NCBI GenBank assembly: GCA_012931725.1
Contig: CM022945.1
Span: 153,798,766-153,862,765 of the forward strand
Source of the DNA: Litsea cubeba
Taxonomy: Eukaryota; Streptophyta; Magnoliopsida; Laurales; Lauraceae
Reading direction: 5' to 3'
Length of the DNA stretch: 64,000 bases
Part shown: positions 45,178 through 58,149 of the stretch, one piece after another
Layout: the number at the start of each line of letters is the position of its first letter
Numbering within the stretch: the stretch's first letter is position 1
Notes under the pieces: model-generated
What the model saw: only the letters and a program-made list of their open reading frames with translations
The model's database searches: none
Told to the model about the DNA's origin: nothing
Translations under genes and position numbers: made by a program

Positions 45178-47056
45178 ACGTTCATTTGAGAACACGATGC
45201 TAGAAATGAAATATTTGCATATCATACCTATTGCTCTATGCTTATACTTCTTTTCTTGATTCCTTGGCTACTTTCTAATTGGTGGCCTATGTGTTGGATT
45301 CCGCATAAAAAAAAATGAGATGAGAATTTTTTGGAAATTTCTAATTCTTTGAATTTATTTCCACTCTTTCTCTTTTAAAAAAAAATCAGATTTTTGGATT
45401 CAAAATTGAGAAACCTTGATCCTTTCCTATCGTTCATCGTGCTTGCAGAAATGTTGAGCCTGTTCGACTAAGGTTTTGGGCCATCGTTTCTCTTCGATGA
45501 GTTCATTCGAAAAAAAAAACAAAAAAAATAAAAAAATCAGATTTTTCATTTTGGATTCAAAATTGAGAAACCTTGATCCTTTCCTATCGTTCATCGTGCT
45601 TGCAGAAATGTTGAGCCTGTTCGACTAAGGTTTTGGGCCATCGTTTCTCTTCGATTTGTTCATTAAAAATCTATAAAAAAAATTAAAAAAAAAAAATAAA
45701 AAATCAGATTTTTCAGTTTGGATTTAAAATTGAGAAACCTTGATCCTTTCCTATCGTTCATCGTGCTTGCAGAAATGTTGAGCCTGTTGACTAAGGTTTG
45801 GGCCATCGTTTCTCTTCGTTGAGTTCATTAAAAATCTAAAAAAAAAGATAAATAAAAAAAACAAAAAATCAGATTTTTCAGTTTGGATTCAAAATTGAGA
45901 AACCTTGATCCTTTCCTATCGTTCATCGTGCTTGCAGAAATTTTGAGCCTGCGCGACTAAGTTTTTGGGCCATTGTTTCTGTTCGATGAATTCATTAAAG
46001 ATCTAAAAAAAAAAAAGAATTAAGAAAAAAAAACAAAAAAGACATAGACCACTAAGGTTAAACCAACTGCGTTCTTTGATCATGGTTGATTCAAGAAAAG
46101 CCTTGTCCAGAGTGTGGAGACAACTTGACTGTTCTAGGCAAGGGTCCTCCAAACGGATTCATTAAGTAATCCTACCCTTACCTGGGGGCAATTCTATTAA
46201 TCGAGATTTCATAAGACCCGGGTTAGGAGGCCTATGTGTACTCTCTTGTCTTTTAAAGTAAAATTTTAAAAAATAAAAACTTTAAAATAAAAAATAAAAA
46301 TAAAAATTTTCAAAAAAAATCTTTAAAAAAAAAATAAATAAATAAAAAAAAAAAGATTTTAAAAAAAATCTTCAAAAAAAAAAATTCCGTCATTTGGGTT
46401 AGATTGGAGAAATCTTGGTCTTCTCCTTTCTGAGCACTGGCGCTCACGGAAATCGCTGAGCCTGTGTTTAGATGGAGTGCCTTTTGCTCTCTTTGATGAA
46501 CCCGATATTGGGCCTTTCAAAAAAAAAAAACTCGTCATTTTGGATTCAGATCCGAGAAATTATGGTTCATTTCTTCTGAATACTGCGCTCACGGAAATCG
46601 CTGAGACCATATTTGGATTCGGAATACCATCTTCACTCTTTGATGAATCCAATATTGACCTTTCAAAATAGGGAATCTCATCTCATGGATGCGGTCTCCA
46701 AACATTTGTGTCTAGCGGTACTAGTACGCCCTTTCAGGGTCTACTGTATTCGCGACCGGCATATTTGTAACTCCAACTTTATATTCTTCTTACCTCAAGC
46801 AAGCTCTGCTTCTCGATAAGTCGAATTTAAGTTCACAATTGCTTCTAGCAGTCACTAGGACGCTCATTCTGGGCTTACATCCCTGCGATCAGAACAATTG
46901 TACACTCTATGGCTTTCTTCCTTCTTCATATTGCTTGGGTCATCTCCCTCGAGCAATTTGAAAAGACAAAACCATAGAACTTCCTATTTATGATCATTAT
47001 ATTCTTGTGATTACTAATGGATGTGGTCTTGTTTCAGAAACTTTCGAAAACTAACA
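45178..47056 (+). repeat. Leader of element 1 with tandem repeats
   Basis: Four units of about 160 bp start at about 45408, 45567, 45735 and 45898 (element 2 has five), followed by the same single-copy stretch, A-rich run and two related units (about 46385-46515 and 46530-46675). The splice-acceptor-like GTTTCAG with CTAAT upstream (47031-47037) is kept 19 bases before the gag ATG. Confidence 0.8.
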
Positions 47057-49568
47057 ATGGCAGCTTCACTAACCATTACCTTCGACGAGAACAAGCACCA
47101 ACTTGTGCTTCAACAGAAGCAAACCATGCGCACCTACAAGCGCCCCATCAGCTGCCGAAGCGTCAACTCCCTCGGCAACTCTCTGAACTCCGGGTCGACC
47201 TCGACTCCCCGGACTATCGTCTTTGGGACGCTGGGACCATTCCCACTTCCTGAGGAACAAATTGCTCCTTCCAAGAAGCAGAAACTCGCCTCTCAACGTG
47301 TCACTATCGTGACACTAAAGGCGAGCACTAGAAGGCCCGAAGCCCGTGGCAGCCACACGAAGCCTCGACCAGCAAACGACCAGGTCTATCCCAAGACTTG
47401 GTCCCCAAGACCTTCACCAAAACAAAGAAGGTCCCAAACATCCACCAAGCCAGCATTCCTGGCCCCACTCAAGGAGAACCAGTTCTACCCTCTTGCCTAC
47501 ATGAAAGCGGAGAGACCCATCTCCAATCCGACTCTCAAGTCACCCAGCATGAGCCGGCTTGTTCCTACAAGCCCAAAATCAAGTCATGCATCACAAGGCC
47601 TCCGCAAGCACCTGCTAAGGCCAACAAACCTGCAGTTCGACCCTTCATCTCTACAGGGGCCGAACTCCAAAAATTCAAAGCTTCGCTGCAACAGGAGAAG
47701 GACAGGGTTCACATCCTATCCTTGCAAAGCTACAAAGAAGACAGGTTCGGCTGCTGCACCCGAGGGAGCACATCCTTCATCGTCAAAGCCCAGCCAGAGC
47801 TGACCAAAGCTCTACGCCGCTGCACGTCGTATCGGCAAAAGAGACTAGGAAGTAAAGGACTCAGCCTCCTACACTTCAAGTCTCTACCAAATGGGTCGAA
47901 AAAGAAAGACCCAACCAAGTTGATGCCGTCCATATGGTTGGAAAAACCAGAAGGCGCCAAAAGTCAGTAAAAAAAATCCATGTCCGACGTCTAATGACCC
48001 GCAGTGTCTCCAGGACAAGAAGACATTCAGAAGAATCCCCTGCTCCTTCAAGCAAAGGATGGTAGAGTGATCCTTCCTCAAGCTCTTCTTCAAAAAGAAT
48101 GAGCCCCAGCTCAGTCACCAGGACAGTTTCTTCGTTCGAATCATGAAGGATGAACGTCTTGGCTACAAATTCTGAGCCACCACCCCGCAATCCACCTCAA
48201 GATGATGCGATCACCCGCATCCAGGCCAACAGAGGATTGAAACTCTGATGGAAAACCTTCTCCTCGCCTTCCAAAATCAGGCGAATAATGAACCTCCTCC
48301 GAATCATCAAGACGATGAGGTAAATGGAGAAGAAAATGAGTCACGCGCCCTTACAAAAAAAGGACGTAGACAGTATCCTCGCCAAAGCAAAAGAAGAGGA
48401 TATACTCAAGGAGCATGGGATCAAGCCACCATATCCCTTATGGATGGACTCGGTCCCGTTCCCCACAAAATTCAAGCATCCTACTCTCCAAACATATATG
48501 GGGAAAGGATCAGCCAGACAGCATGTCATCCACTTCAAGATCATGACGGGAGCTATCGCGGATTAAGATGCACTCAAGATCCGCCTCTTTGCAAGTACCC
48601 TAAAAGGTACGGCCTTCGATTGGTACTCCACTCTGCCGGAGGACTCCATCCAAAACTGGGCCATGCTAGAGACACGCTTCCTGACTCACTTCAAAGGTGA
48701 GGATCATCCCGCTACTATGGCTCAGCTATGCAGCCTAAAACAGGGGGAGAATGAGTCAACGTATGACTTCATTCATAAGTGGAAATCAATGGCATACAAA
48801 TGCTCTGATGTATTGCCACAAGCGTCGCTAGTCGACATCTACCGAATCAACATGAGAGCTAGAATCCGCTTCATGATCATCGGCAACAAATCAAAAAAAC
48901 TGGGAGAACTCCTAGAAGCCTCCATGGAAGCTGAAACGATGATTAAAGACCTCAACAGTCAGAAATCATCAAGAAAAGAGCCAACCGCCATTGCAACCTC
49001 TAAACCAAAGAAGAAAGAGGTCCTTAATGTGCAGACCAAGTCAGCTCCTCTGCCACAAAAGAAAGCTGAAAACAAAGCTGCTGGTAAGAGACCTGAACTC
49101 TCTGATGCCTTCAAAGAACGAGTAGAGAAGAAATACCCATTTGATGAAGATGTTGATGAAATCTTTGGGGCTCTTGTGGCAAACGGCAAGCTCACCTTGC
49201 CTGAACCAAAAAGACCGGGTGATGTTAGCAAAACCAACGATCCTCGGTACTGTCCATACCACCAGATGATCTCGCATCCTCTCAATCAATGCTTCGTTGT
49301 GAGGGAGAAAATAAACGAGATGTGGAAAAACAGAGTCATCACCTTTGACAAAAACTATGGATCTGCCTCCGTCAACATGGTGACATGTGGACAAACATCA
49401 AAATCATCGAAGAAGAAGATCACTACTTCCTTCAAGGTGATAAACTCAATTCAAGCGTCCGAAGAACTGGTTCCTTGCCCGACACCAGACGGACAACCTA
49501 TATGGGTACATCCCGATCTCCTGGATGATGAAAATTGGGAGGTCGTGAAAACAAATCCTACAGCTTAA
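47057..49568 (+). pseudogene. gag of element 1 (broken)
   Basis: Same product as the gag of element 2. Starts MAASLTITFDENK. The N-terminal 249 codons are open, unlike element 2, but a one-base loss near 47540 shifts the frame. Further indels occur at about 47800-48360. A CAA-to-TAA change stops the core domain at 48564. From 48663 to 49568 the gag domain and the CPYHQMISHPLNQC knuckle are intact. Confidence 0.82.
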
Positions 49569-49639
49569 CAGCGAAGGCAGGCTAGGAAACATCTCCTCAA
49601 GCTTAAACGGCAAGAGAAGACCCAGCCAAAATAAGAAGT

Positions 49640-52600
49640 CAAAATAAGACCCACAAAAATTACAACCAATCTTCCTTTACATATTCAAATCCTTCGGGAA
49701 AAGATGTTGTAAGCGCCCTTAGTGGCACCAATGATGAACATGCAGGCCCTAAGGAGGCTTTCAAGTATGACTTGATTGAACACTTCAAGCACATACCTGC
49801 ACGTCTGCACATCCTAGATTTGTTGCGAATGTCTCCACACACTCGTGATAATCTCATTTCAGAATTACAAAAGCTGAATGAGGATGTCGACAAACATGCC
49901 CCGCAAGTCCTCCAAATTGAAATGGATTACCGGGTCAAAAACTCAGCCAGTGCAACCATCGCCTTCATAAAGGACGACCTCCTACTTGGCAAAACAAGGC
50001 ACAACCGACTCCTGTACTTCACAGGGTACATCAAGGAAATGCCTATGCACAGAGTTCAGATCGACCCAGGTTCTGCACTCAACCTCATCTCCACATCGGC
50101 TCTCGAAGAGTTGGGCATCCCACCCAGCAAGCTGAGCCACACATCTGTATCTATTTTTGGATTCGATGGGAGTACTCAGAGGCCTATCGACAAAATCAAG
50201 TTCAAGTTGCAGATCGGTGATCTTATCTCTGAGGTCACAGTGTATGCAATAAAAACCCCTACATGCTACAACAACCTTTTCGGACGCCCCTGGATCCACG
50301 AGAATGGTGTTGTCCCTTCAACTCTACATCAATGCATCAAGTTTGTTGGCGATGACGGCATGATACATTGAGTCTTTGCGGACAGAAAACCCTTCAAAGG
50401 TAAAGAAGTCCACTTTGCAGACTCACAAATGTATGAAGGTGAAAAAGAAGAAGAGGAGAAGCACACAGCACCCTTTGCCGAAAATCTCCAGAAAGATAAA
50501 GGCAAGGCTCCTCAACAATCACCGGAAAAAAACAAACCATCCGATAAATCTGAAGAGAACATTCAAACTCCCTTCATCATCTCCCTCAAACCTTCAAAGC
50601 CTTTGGTCATCACAACTAAAGTGAAGAAGGCAAAGCAAAAGCCTGGGGGCAAATTCGTTGTCTCTTTCGTGTCTATCATGCAAGACACGGATTCGGATTC
50701 AGAGCCAGAAGACGACACATCGTCAAGCCAAGCTAACACTCAGCAAGTTTAGCCTGCTCTTACTCCAATGGAGATAACTTTTGACATAGAAGATCCTACG
50801 TCAGCTTCCTTCGTTGTTCCAGCAACTTCAGCAAAGGAAAAGCCAATCTTCTTCCATAGATCGGATGCTTCTTCATCAAACTCCGTGCTTGAACCTTTCC
50901 AAAATAAAGGTATGCCTCAACTATCCTTATATAGTTCTGTGGCACAAGCTATTATGAAGAAAATGGGCTATGACGCTCAAAACCCAGTCGGTTTGGGAGA
51001 AGGCCATGGTATTCTCACGCCATTGGGGCCCGTCTTGACCAAAAGCCAGCTGGAAGATTGGAGACTCTACGGCTATGTAGAAAAGTCTTCACACGGGCTA
51101 GGGTACGATCCCGACACTCCTCTGAGACAGTTGACACAAAGGCTTAAAAGTCAATATACTGACCAAGCCTCAACATCTCAACTCCATGAAGACATCGATC
51201 TCCCTGGATATCTTTTCGATGAATCACCTGAAAAAGATCCAGGAAGCTCATCCAATTGGCACGATTTTTCTGAGAATGAAGAGGAGTTGTCCGATGGCAC
51301 AGACATGTGGTCTTCTGACCCAGAAGAACCCTCATCTCCAAAAGAAGTAGCCGACTTCGACCCGGTTTCAACAGGCGATTGGGATCATCTCATAGCAAGC
51401 CTTGGGAAAATTGCCGATCAAGATGACCCGTGGAAAGGAACAAAACCTTGGTCTGGAAATGCCCTTGAAACCCCAGAAGGTTTCGTTGAGCTGGAAGCCT
51501 CCGAAAATATTGTGGAGGAACCACCTTCGAACCTTCCAATAGAAGATCATGTTCAAAAGATAGACTTGGGAACACCAGATAACCCACATCCTGTATTCAT
51601 AAGCAAGAATATAAAGGACGATGAGTTACCCGAGTATATCACCTTTCTTCGTGAGTTCGTTGAATGCTTTGCATGGTCTTATGCTGAAATGCCTGGCTTA
51701 GACCCCAAAATAACGGTCCACAAACTCAATCTTCAAGAAGACATCAAGCCTGTCAAGCAAGGCGAAAGAAGATTCCGTCCAGATGTGATGGATAAAATTG
51801 AACAAGAAGTTCAAAAACTCAAAAGCGTCGGCTTCATCCGTGAGGAACAACATCCTGAATGGTTGGCCAACATTGTCCCCGTGACAAAGAAAAACGGGCA
51901 GATCAGGGTCTGTATTGACTATAGAGACCTGAAAAGCGCATGCCCAAAAGATGAATTTCTGCTCCTCATACCAGAGGTAATGATTGATAATACCTGTGGA
52001 TTCGAGCGAATGACATTCATGGATGGTTTCTCTGGCTACAATCAGATAAAGATGCATCCTGAGGATGAAAAACATACATCCTTTCGGACCCCATTTGACA
52101 TGTATTGCTACACTGTCATGCCATTTGGTCTAAAAAATGCTGGTGCCACATATCAGAGGGCTATGATGAAGATATTCCAAGATATGCAGCACAAGACGGT
52201 TGAATGTTACGTTGATGACCTCGCCGTCAAAAGCAAAAGAAAAGAAGATCATCTAGAAGACCTTCAAGAAGTCTTCCTCCGGCTTCGCAAACACAAACTC
52301 CGAATGAATCCTCTGAAATGCTTCTTCGGCGTCTCGTCGGGTAAGTTCCTTGGACTTTTAGTTCGAAAAGCTGGAATAGAGCTTGACCCCATAAAAGTCA
52401 AAGCCATTCTAGAAATGCCCTCTCCAAGAACCTTGAGAGAACTCAAAGGGCTTCAAAGGAGATTGGCCTACATCAGACGGTTCATCTCCAATCTTTCGGG
52501 GAAATGCCGTCCATTCTCCCGGTTGATGAAAAAAGGTGTGAACTTTGTCTGGGATGCAGACTGTGAAGCTGCTTTCCAAGATATCGAGTCATACCTGACA

Positions 52601-53766
52601 AAACCTCCAGTGTTGGCCGCTCCTACCACTGGAAAACCATTCATCTTGTATACAAGAGCCGTTGATCACTCTCTGAGGGCTCTGCTTGCACAAGAAAATG
52701 ATGAAAGAAAAGAAGCTGCTCTATATTACCTCAGCCGCATGCTAGTAGGTGCAGAGCATCGCTACTCTCCAGTCGAAAAAGAATGTCTTGCAGTGATGTT
52801 CGCCGTACAAAAGCTGCATCACTACTTGCTTTCCAACACAGTCTACCTAGTCTCGAGGGTCAACCTCTTGAAGGTCCTTGTCACAAAGGCAGGTTCTCTC
52901 AATGTTCGACTGGCAAAATGGTCCATCTTTCTGTCATAATTTGATATCAGGTATGTACCACAAAATGCAATCAAAGGGCAAGCTCTAGCGGACTTCCTAG
53001 CAGAGCATCCATTGCCTAAAGATTCTCCACTCAGGGATGATCTCCCAGACGAACCAGTCTGCAATGTGGAGACTTTCTCACAAAGTGCCTCCTGGGACAT
53101 GTACTTTGACGGTGCAACCAGGACAAATGAAAAACGACAGCTGATCTCGGGAGTTGGCATCCTCTTTGTTAGCCCCGACAAATACATAATTCCGCACGCT
53201 TTCTCGCTACTGGAACCATGCACAAACAATGCAGCTGAATATCAAGCTCTGATCCTAGGATTGGAACTCGCCATCGAATCCGGTATCACCATGCTGCAAG
53301 TCTTTGGAGACTCTCAACTGACCGTCAACCAGATGAATCAGAAATTTGAAGTCAAGAAGCCTGATCTGCTGCCTTACTACAACAAGGCACAATCGCTTTT
53401 GCAAAAGTTTGACATCTGCCACATCACCCACATTCGTAGAGATGAAAACATACGTGCAGATGCCCTGGCTGGACTTGCCGCATCTATGGCAATCCAGGAA
53501 AGGGAAACCATGCAAATCACAGTGTGCGAAAGAAGAATCATTCCTCCTCTTAACACACACCAAGCAGTTGCTGAATGCCACCAAGTGGTTGGAAGTCGGA
53601 TTTCAATCCTTCAAACTTCAATTGGCGACTTGAGGGATCCGTTCATTGATTACATTATGTTTGGAATCCTACCTGAAGATCCAAAAGAACGGGTAAGCAT
53701 CCAAAGGCAAACCCCAAGCTTTCATTTGGATATTCCTTCAAAAATCATTTACAGGAAATCCTTCAA
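49640..53766 (+). pseudogene. pro-pol of element 1: protease, G-patch-like, RT, RNase H, partial aRNase H region
   Basis: One frame throughout. Protease motif IDPGSALNLIS keeps its Asp (50063-50065). G-patch-like MGYDAQNPVGLGEG is near 50960-51005. RT has MDGFSGYNQIKM and YVDD at 52208-52219; then RNase H and the archaeal-type RNase H (MYFDGATR about 53100, GDSQL, RADALAG). The frame ends at the CACTA junction, so integrase is lost. Stops: 50369 (CGA to TGA), 50750 (CAG to TAG), 52937 (shared with element 2). Relative to element 2 it lacks the acidic linker (about 1.1 kb) and a 72-nt in-frame segment at about 49946. Confidence 0.85.
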
Positions 53767-54135
53767 CACTACACCATTTCAAGGCTTTTACAGCTTCTCA
53801 TTTACGGCGTGCATTGAATGCAAGCTGTAAATGATATAATAGTACGGTGCGCATGGAATGCGAGCTACAAAAGGTCGTTTTCTTCTCTTTATTAAGGCGT
53901 GCATTTTACGCGCCGGGAGATATTATCAATTACTGCGTGCATTTAGGACGCCATAAATTATTGAGCATTTGCGGCCCACATTTGCAAACCGTAAAAATAT
54001 TAGGGTATCACAGCCCACATGTCGCATGCTGTAAAAGGCCAAGCCATTCAATTTAAGTTCACAGCCTGCTTTGAGAAGCTATAAGATTAATCAGCTTTCA
54101 CAGCCCACATTTCGCATGTCGTAAAAAAGGAAACC
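53767..54135 (+). mobile_element. CACTA-type transposon end with palindromic subterminal units
   Basis: CACTACACC begins exactly where element 1 diverges from its relatives (CTTCAA|C). The 3-bp duplication would be CAA (53764-53766). About eight imperfect hairpin units follow (e.g. TTTACGGCGTGCATTGAATGC with its inverted partner GCAAGCTGTAAA; CAGCCCACATTTCGCATG). This is the layout of CACTA subterminal regions. The other end was not found in the window. Confidence 0.6.
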
Positions 54136-55440
54136 TGCCAAATTAATATTCCAAACGAAGCGTGGTGAGGGAGGGGAGAATGAGACTAAACTGACCTGAA
54201 GTAAGCTGATTAGGATTCTAAAAGGAAGACTTTATGAACTTAAGCATGTAATTTGAGTCACTGCCCAACAGTACAAGTTTATAATGGAAAATGTACCAAA
54301 AAGTTCTTGTATTTCATGGACGAGCACCCTTTATCCCACCTTAGAATACAAAGAAAGAAAAAGAAGTACCTTTTATGAAATTTGAACACTAATGTGGAAA
54401 AATGTAATTGATTTCAAGAAAAGCCCCAAATTTTGGAAATAAAAGAAATTTAGATCTACACTTTAAAAACTAGATTTAGGGAAAAATAAGTGGGTAATAT
54501 CAAATCTAACTCAATATATAAAGTCTTTTGGTTCATGAATTAGTGTATTACACAATCTTTACTACTATATCATTCCAAACATAATTAAATAGGTTTAGTA
54601 ACATATCAAACAACTTATGATAATAATAGACATCCAAGCACAAAAAATGAAAGACAACCAGCAAAAGAGTCTTAGCTACCATAGTTAAGTAGGATTCTTT
54701 TGTCTTCATGATTGTCACTTCTTTAGAACATGCGCTTCATAGCGCGGGTCCGGCTAGTGAGATATCGGCTCGGTACCGGCCGATATGAAGACCGGTATCA
54801 GCCGATTTTTAAAATCATAACTCACTACGTCAAAACCTTAGCTACATTAACAAGGCATTAAAAACCACAGATTTAGATTATGGTATTTTTTGACACATGT
54901 CTATATCTATACCCATATATAAAAGCAACAGTTTGGTCTCATGGTTGTCTCCTGCGTCAACTAGATTCCCTCCTGCTTTGGACTGCACCACCTATGGTCC
55001 CACCTATATGCCACAAGTTAGTCTTTTCTCCTTCCTGCTTCCATCTTCTTCTTGCTTCAAGAAAATTCTCGACAGATCTGCCGCTTCCTACGATGGGGCC
55101 AATTTGCCAAAAGGAAGGCACAGCAAGAGACACCACCTATATGCAATATCTCAGTACTCTTCCTTTCCTTTTCTCGACTGTTCCTCTCCTTGTTTCCTCT
55201 GCTTTCCTCTAATCGGTGAGAAGAAAAAGCGAAAATGAGAAGATCTCCATCTCCATCTCCATCTCTCTCGCGACCAAATCCAATGGCAATCAAAATCCTA
55301 GATTCCGACTTCTGACAGCCCCTTCCACTACTACACATCTCCTTTTCTTCGTAAGGAATCAGAAAACCCTACAATCCCACAACGTCTACATCGTCTTTTG
55401 AGCTCCAAAACTGGATCTCCATGTTCATCTTCCCTAATTC
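54136..55440. other. Noncoding stretch, possibly inside of the CACTA element
   Basis: A/T-rich DNA to about 54750. Then a short CCGATAT/ACCGGTAT-rich patch (54755-54810), a TATATAAAAG box (54917-54926) and a CT-rich leader-like stretch (55120-55290). No recognisable protein is encoded. It might be a captured gene promoter or a native 5' end; neither is supported beyond composition. Confidence 0.3.
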
Positions 55441-56052
55441 CTTCTGTGTGGGGAGATTTCCAGAACCACAGGATTACGCTAATCACAGCCATCAGATGAG
55501 ACTAAGCACTCTCACGTGCCATCCGCGTGCCATCTACATGGCACCAGGCTCACCCCGGCTACCAGGACAGGAGGTCCGGCCGAAGTCATGCAGCTCCGGG
55601 CCTTTAGCGCCGAACTGGTCCGCCTCGGGCGTCATCTCGGCAGGAAGCTCCACCTCAGCTGGGCCACCCCGGATGCGATCTCGGCAGAAAGCTCCACCTC
55701 GGCTGAAGAAGCCGGGATGGAAGCTGAAACCAGAAAGAGTCTCCACTCACGCCCCTCATCCTCCACGTCACCAGGCACGTGGAGGGATAAAGGCACGAGC
55801 TAGTGGGACAGACACGACATCCAGCGGCTGAGGCCACATCAGGGCAAGGCCCGAGGGCAGATCCCACGATCCCCTATCGCCAAAGGCGTCCAACACGATC
55901 TGGCACATTAAATGTGACGTGGGCTGAACCGACGCGTATTAAATCCGACGTGGGCTGATCCGACGCGCATTTATGACAACGTGGGCTGATCATGGCTTCC
56001 CAGTCGATTCATGAGACCCCACCACGATATCTCCCAAAGATACGTCCCAAAC

Positions 56053-56062
56053 TCTATAAATA
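56053..56062 (+). promoter_or_regulatory. TATA box in the second LTR family
   Basis: TCTATAAATA about 275 bases before the LTR end, followed by leader-like CT-rich sequence. Confidence 0.5.
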
Positions 56063-56330
56063 GAGACTCAAACCACCATTAAAGGTACGCACAGTTTCAT
56101 TCACAGAGCCGTTACTCTGTCTCTCTTCTCCCTCTCCTTCCATCGTTCCAGTTCCCACACTGACTTTGGCATCGGAGAGCCTTGCGCCGCCCAGGCCAGG
56201 GTCCTTTGATCGTTTGCTATTCTCTTTCAGGCTTTCGGACGGCATCCAGACATTCCCAGTCATCATCATCATCAGATAAGTCCTCTAAGGCACCTCCTTA
56301 TTGTGGGTCGTTATTTTCTGCACCTACAAT

Positions 56331-56348
56331 TGGCGCCGTCTGTGGGAA
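56331..56348 (+). other. Primer binding site of the second Tat-like family
   Basis: TGGCGCCGTCTGTGGGAA two bases after the LTR end CCTACA. This PBS form is common in plant Tat/Athila-type gypsy elements; the primer tRNA was not worked out. Confidence 0.65.
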
Positions 56349-56398
56349 AGTAATATCCCAACCTTCCCAACCTTCTAAACCTCAATCTCTCAGAAGCC

Positions 56399-56686
56399 AT
56401 GCCACCGAAAGCTAAGAAGGGCGGAGAGTCCTCGAGGGCAATCCTCGAGCGGCTAGCACCGTCGACGGACGTCCCTCCTCAGGGACGGTCCCGAACGGTC
56501 CAAGGCACATCCGCAGGCGAGGGTCGCCTGGGCTCCCAACTCTTTGTCGAGATCCCCTTCCAAGAGGGAGTCGAGGCCTCGCTCTCAGCGGACGAAACCG
56601 TGCCACCCCGACGCGACGAGCACCGGCGCGAGCGTCCCCGCAAAGATAAAGCTGTTGCCGTAGAGGAGACGCGCCGCGATCAACCT
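56399..56686 (+). pseudogene. gag N-terminal fragment of the second Tat-like family
   Basis: Starts MPPKAKKGGESSRAILER, is charged and Arg/Glu-rich, and lies 50 bases after the PBS where gag begins in this group. After 96 codons it runs into the CACTA terminus. GC content is clearly higher than in the surrounding DNA. Confidence 0.55.
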
Positions 56687-58149
56687 CACTACAACAAGTT
56701 GCACTTTTAGCCACGTTTTTTAGCCACGTTTTCTAAAAACGTCGGTAAAGGGTATACTTTTGCCGACGTTTTTAAAATTCGTCGGTAAAGGTCTACCCTT
56801 TACCGACGTTTTTAAAAAACGTCGGCAAAAGTATAACCTTTACCGACGTTTTTAAAATTCGTCGTTAAATGGTCGACCTTTACCGACGTTTTTTAAACAC
56901 GTCGGCAAAAGTATATACTTTTACCGACGTTTACTAAAAAACGTGGCCAAAACTACAACCTTTTACCGACGTTTTGAAAAACGTCGGCAAAAAGTAAAGA
57001 TCTTTACCGACGTTTCTAAAAAACGTGGCCAAAAGTATACCTTTACCGACGTTTTTACTAAAACGTCGGCAAAGGCCATTCTTAAATTTAAAAAAAAAAA
57101 TGGTTTATTTTTTAAATTTTACCGACAAAATAAAACGTCGGTAAATATGCTTTTAATTTATTTTTTCATTTTACCGACGAAATTAAACGTTGGTAAATAT
57201 GCTTTTAATTTTCTTTTTTAATTTTACCGACGAATTAAACGTCGGTAAATATGTTTATGAATATTTATTTATTTTTATATTAATTTTACATACAAAAATA
57301 CAAACGTCGGTAATATATTTATTAATTTTTATATTAATTGTATCAAACGAAAATAAAAACGTCGTTAAATATCTTTTTAAATTTTTATTTTTTACCTTTA
57401 CCGATGAAATTAAACGTCGGTAAATATGTTTATTAATTTTTATTTATTTTACGATCATGTTACCAACGAAAATAAACACGTCGGTAAATATCCTTTTTAA
57501 ATTTAAAATTTTTAATTTTACCGATGAAATTAAACGTTGGTAATTATATTTATTTTTTATTTTTTATTTTTATATTACTTTTACCGACGAAAATAAAAAA
57601 CATCGGCAATATCTTTCTTAAATTTTTAAATTTTAATTTTACCGACGAATTAAACGTCGGTAATTATATTTATTAATTTTTATTAATTTTTATATTACTT
57701 TTTACCGACGAAAATCAAAACATCGGTAAATATCTTCCTTAAATTTTTTATTTTTAATTGAATAAAAGAGTTTCAATAAATGTTTATTAAATATACAAAC
57801 GGGCCGGACTAGTAAATAGTATATGATTAAAGCTAAGTAGATTTTCATACATGAATTTTATTCAATCTATTTAGGCCCTTACAAGTTATGCATCTTTTTT
57901 GCTATGTGAATGTATTAATCCTGAATGGGATCTTGGTTCGGAACATAGAGGGATCCGGTAATTATATTTATTAATTTACCGACGAGATTAAACGTCGGTA
58001 ATTATATTATTAATTTTTATATTAATTTTACCGACGAAAATAAAAACGTCGGCAAATATCATTTTTTAATTTTTTAATTTTTACCTTTACCAACAAAATT
58101 AAACGTCGGTAAATATGTTATTAATTTTCATTTATTTTTATATTCATGT
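56687..58149 (+). mobile_element. CACTA-type end with array of TTTACCGACG/CGTCGGTAAA palindromes
   Basis: CACTACAACAAG starts inside the gag fragment. The following 1.4 kb is a dense series (at least twenty) of hairpin units: TTTACCGACG, an A/T spacer, and CGTCGGTAAA. Units are compact to about 57080 and then spaced by A/T-rich DNA, with a non-palindromic patch at about 57760-57950. Such arrays bind the transposase in En/Spm-type elements. No transposase gene is present; the element is a fragment or non-autonomous. Confidence 0.7.

Larger units (their letters stand above)
18972..53766 (+). mobile_element. Ogre-like element 1, split by element 2 and truncated by a CACTA end
   Basis: The 5' LTR is 18972-21494 plus 45129-45155. 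Element 2 (21495-45123) lies inside it, followed by the repeated GAACC. PBS 45159, leader repeats, gag from 47057, protease, G-patch-like segment, RT, RNase H and part of the second RNase H region follow. At 53767 a CACTA-type terminus begins. Integrase, 3' region and 3' LTR are not in the window. The left flank GAAGA (18967-18971) is the expected 5-bp target copy, and the uninterrupted site is seen in element 2 near 39677-39681. Confidence 0.85.
55441..56686 (+). mobile_element. 5' end of a second Tat-like retrotransposon (LTR part, PBS, gag start)
   Basis: LTR-like DNA with a TATA box (TCTATAAATA, 56053-56062) ends CCTACA at 56328. After AT comes the PBS TGGCGCCGTCTGTGGGAA (56331-56348) and a gag-like frame from 56399. 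The left LTR boundary was not found, so 55441 is only a rough start. The element is cut by a CACTA end at 56687. The PBS differs from that of the Ogre-like family, so this is another family. Confidence 0.65.

Noticed and set aside
42526..53766. Tandem LTR-internal-LTR array made by unequal recombination
   Set aside because: The GAACC duplication and the 27-base displaced LTR tail show a nested insertion instead.
56943..57423. Phe/Lys/Val-rich plus-strand frames in the CACTA array
   Set aside because: Translations of the ACCGACG hairpin repeats.
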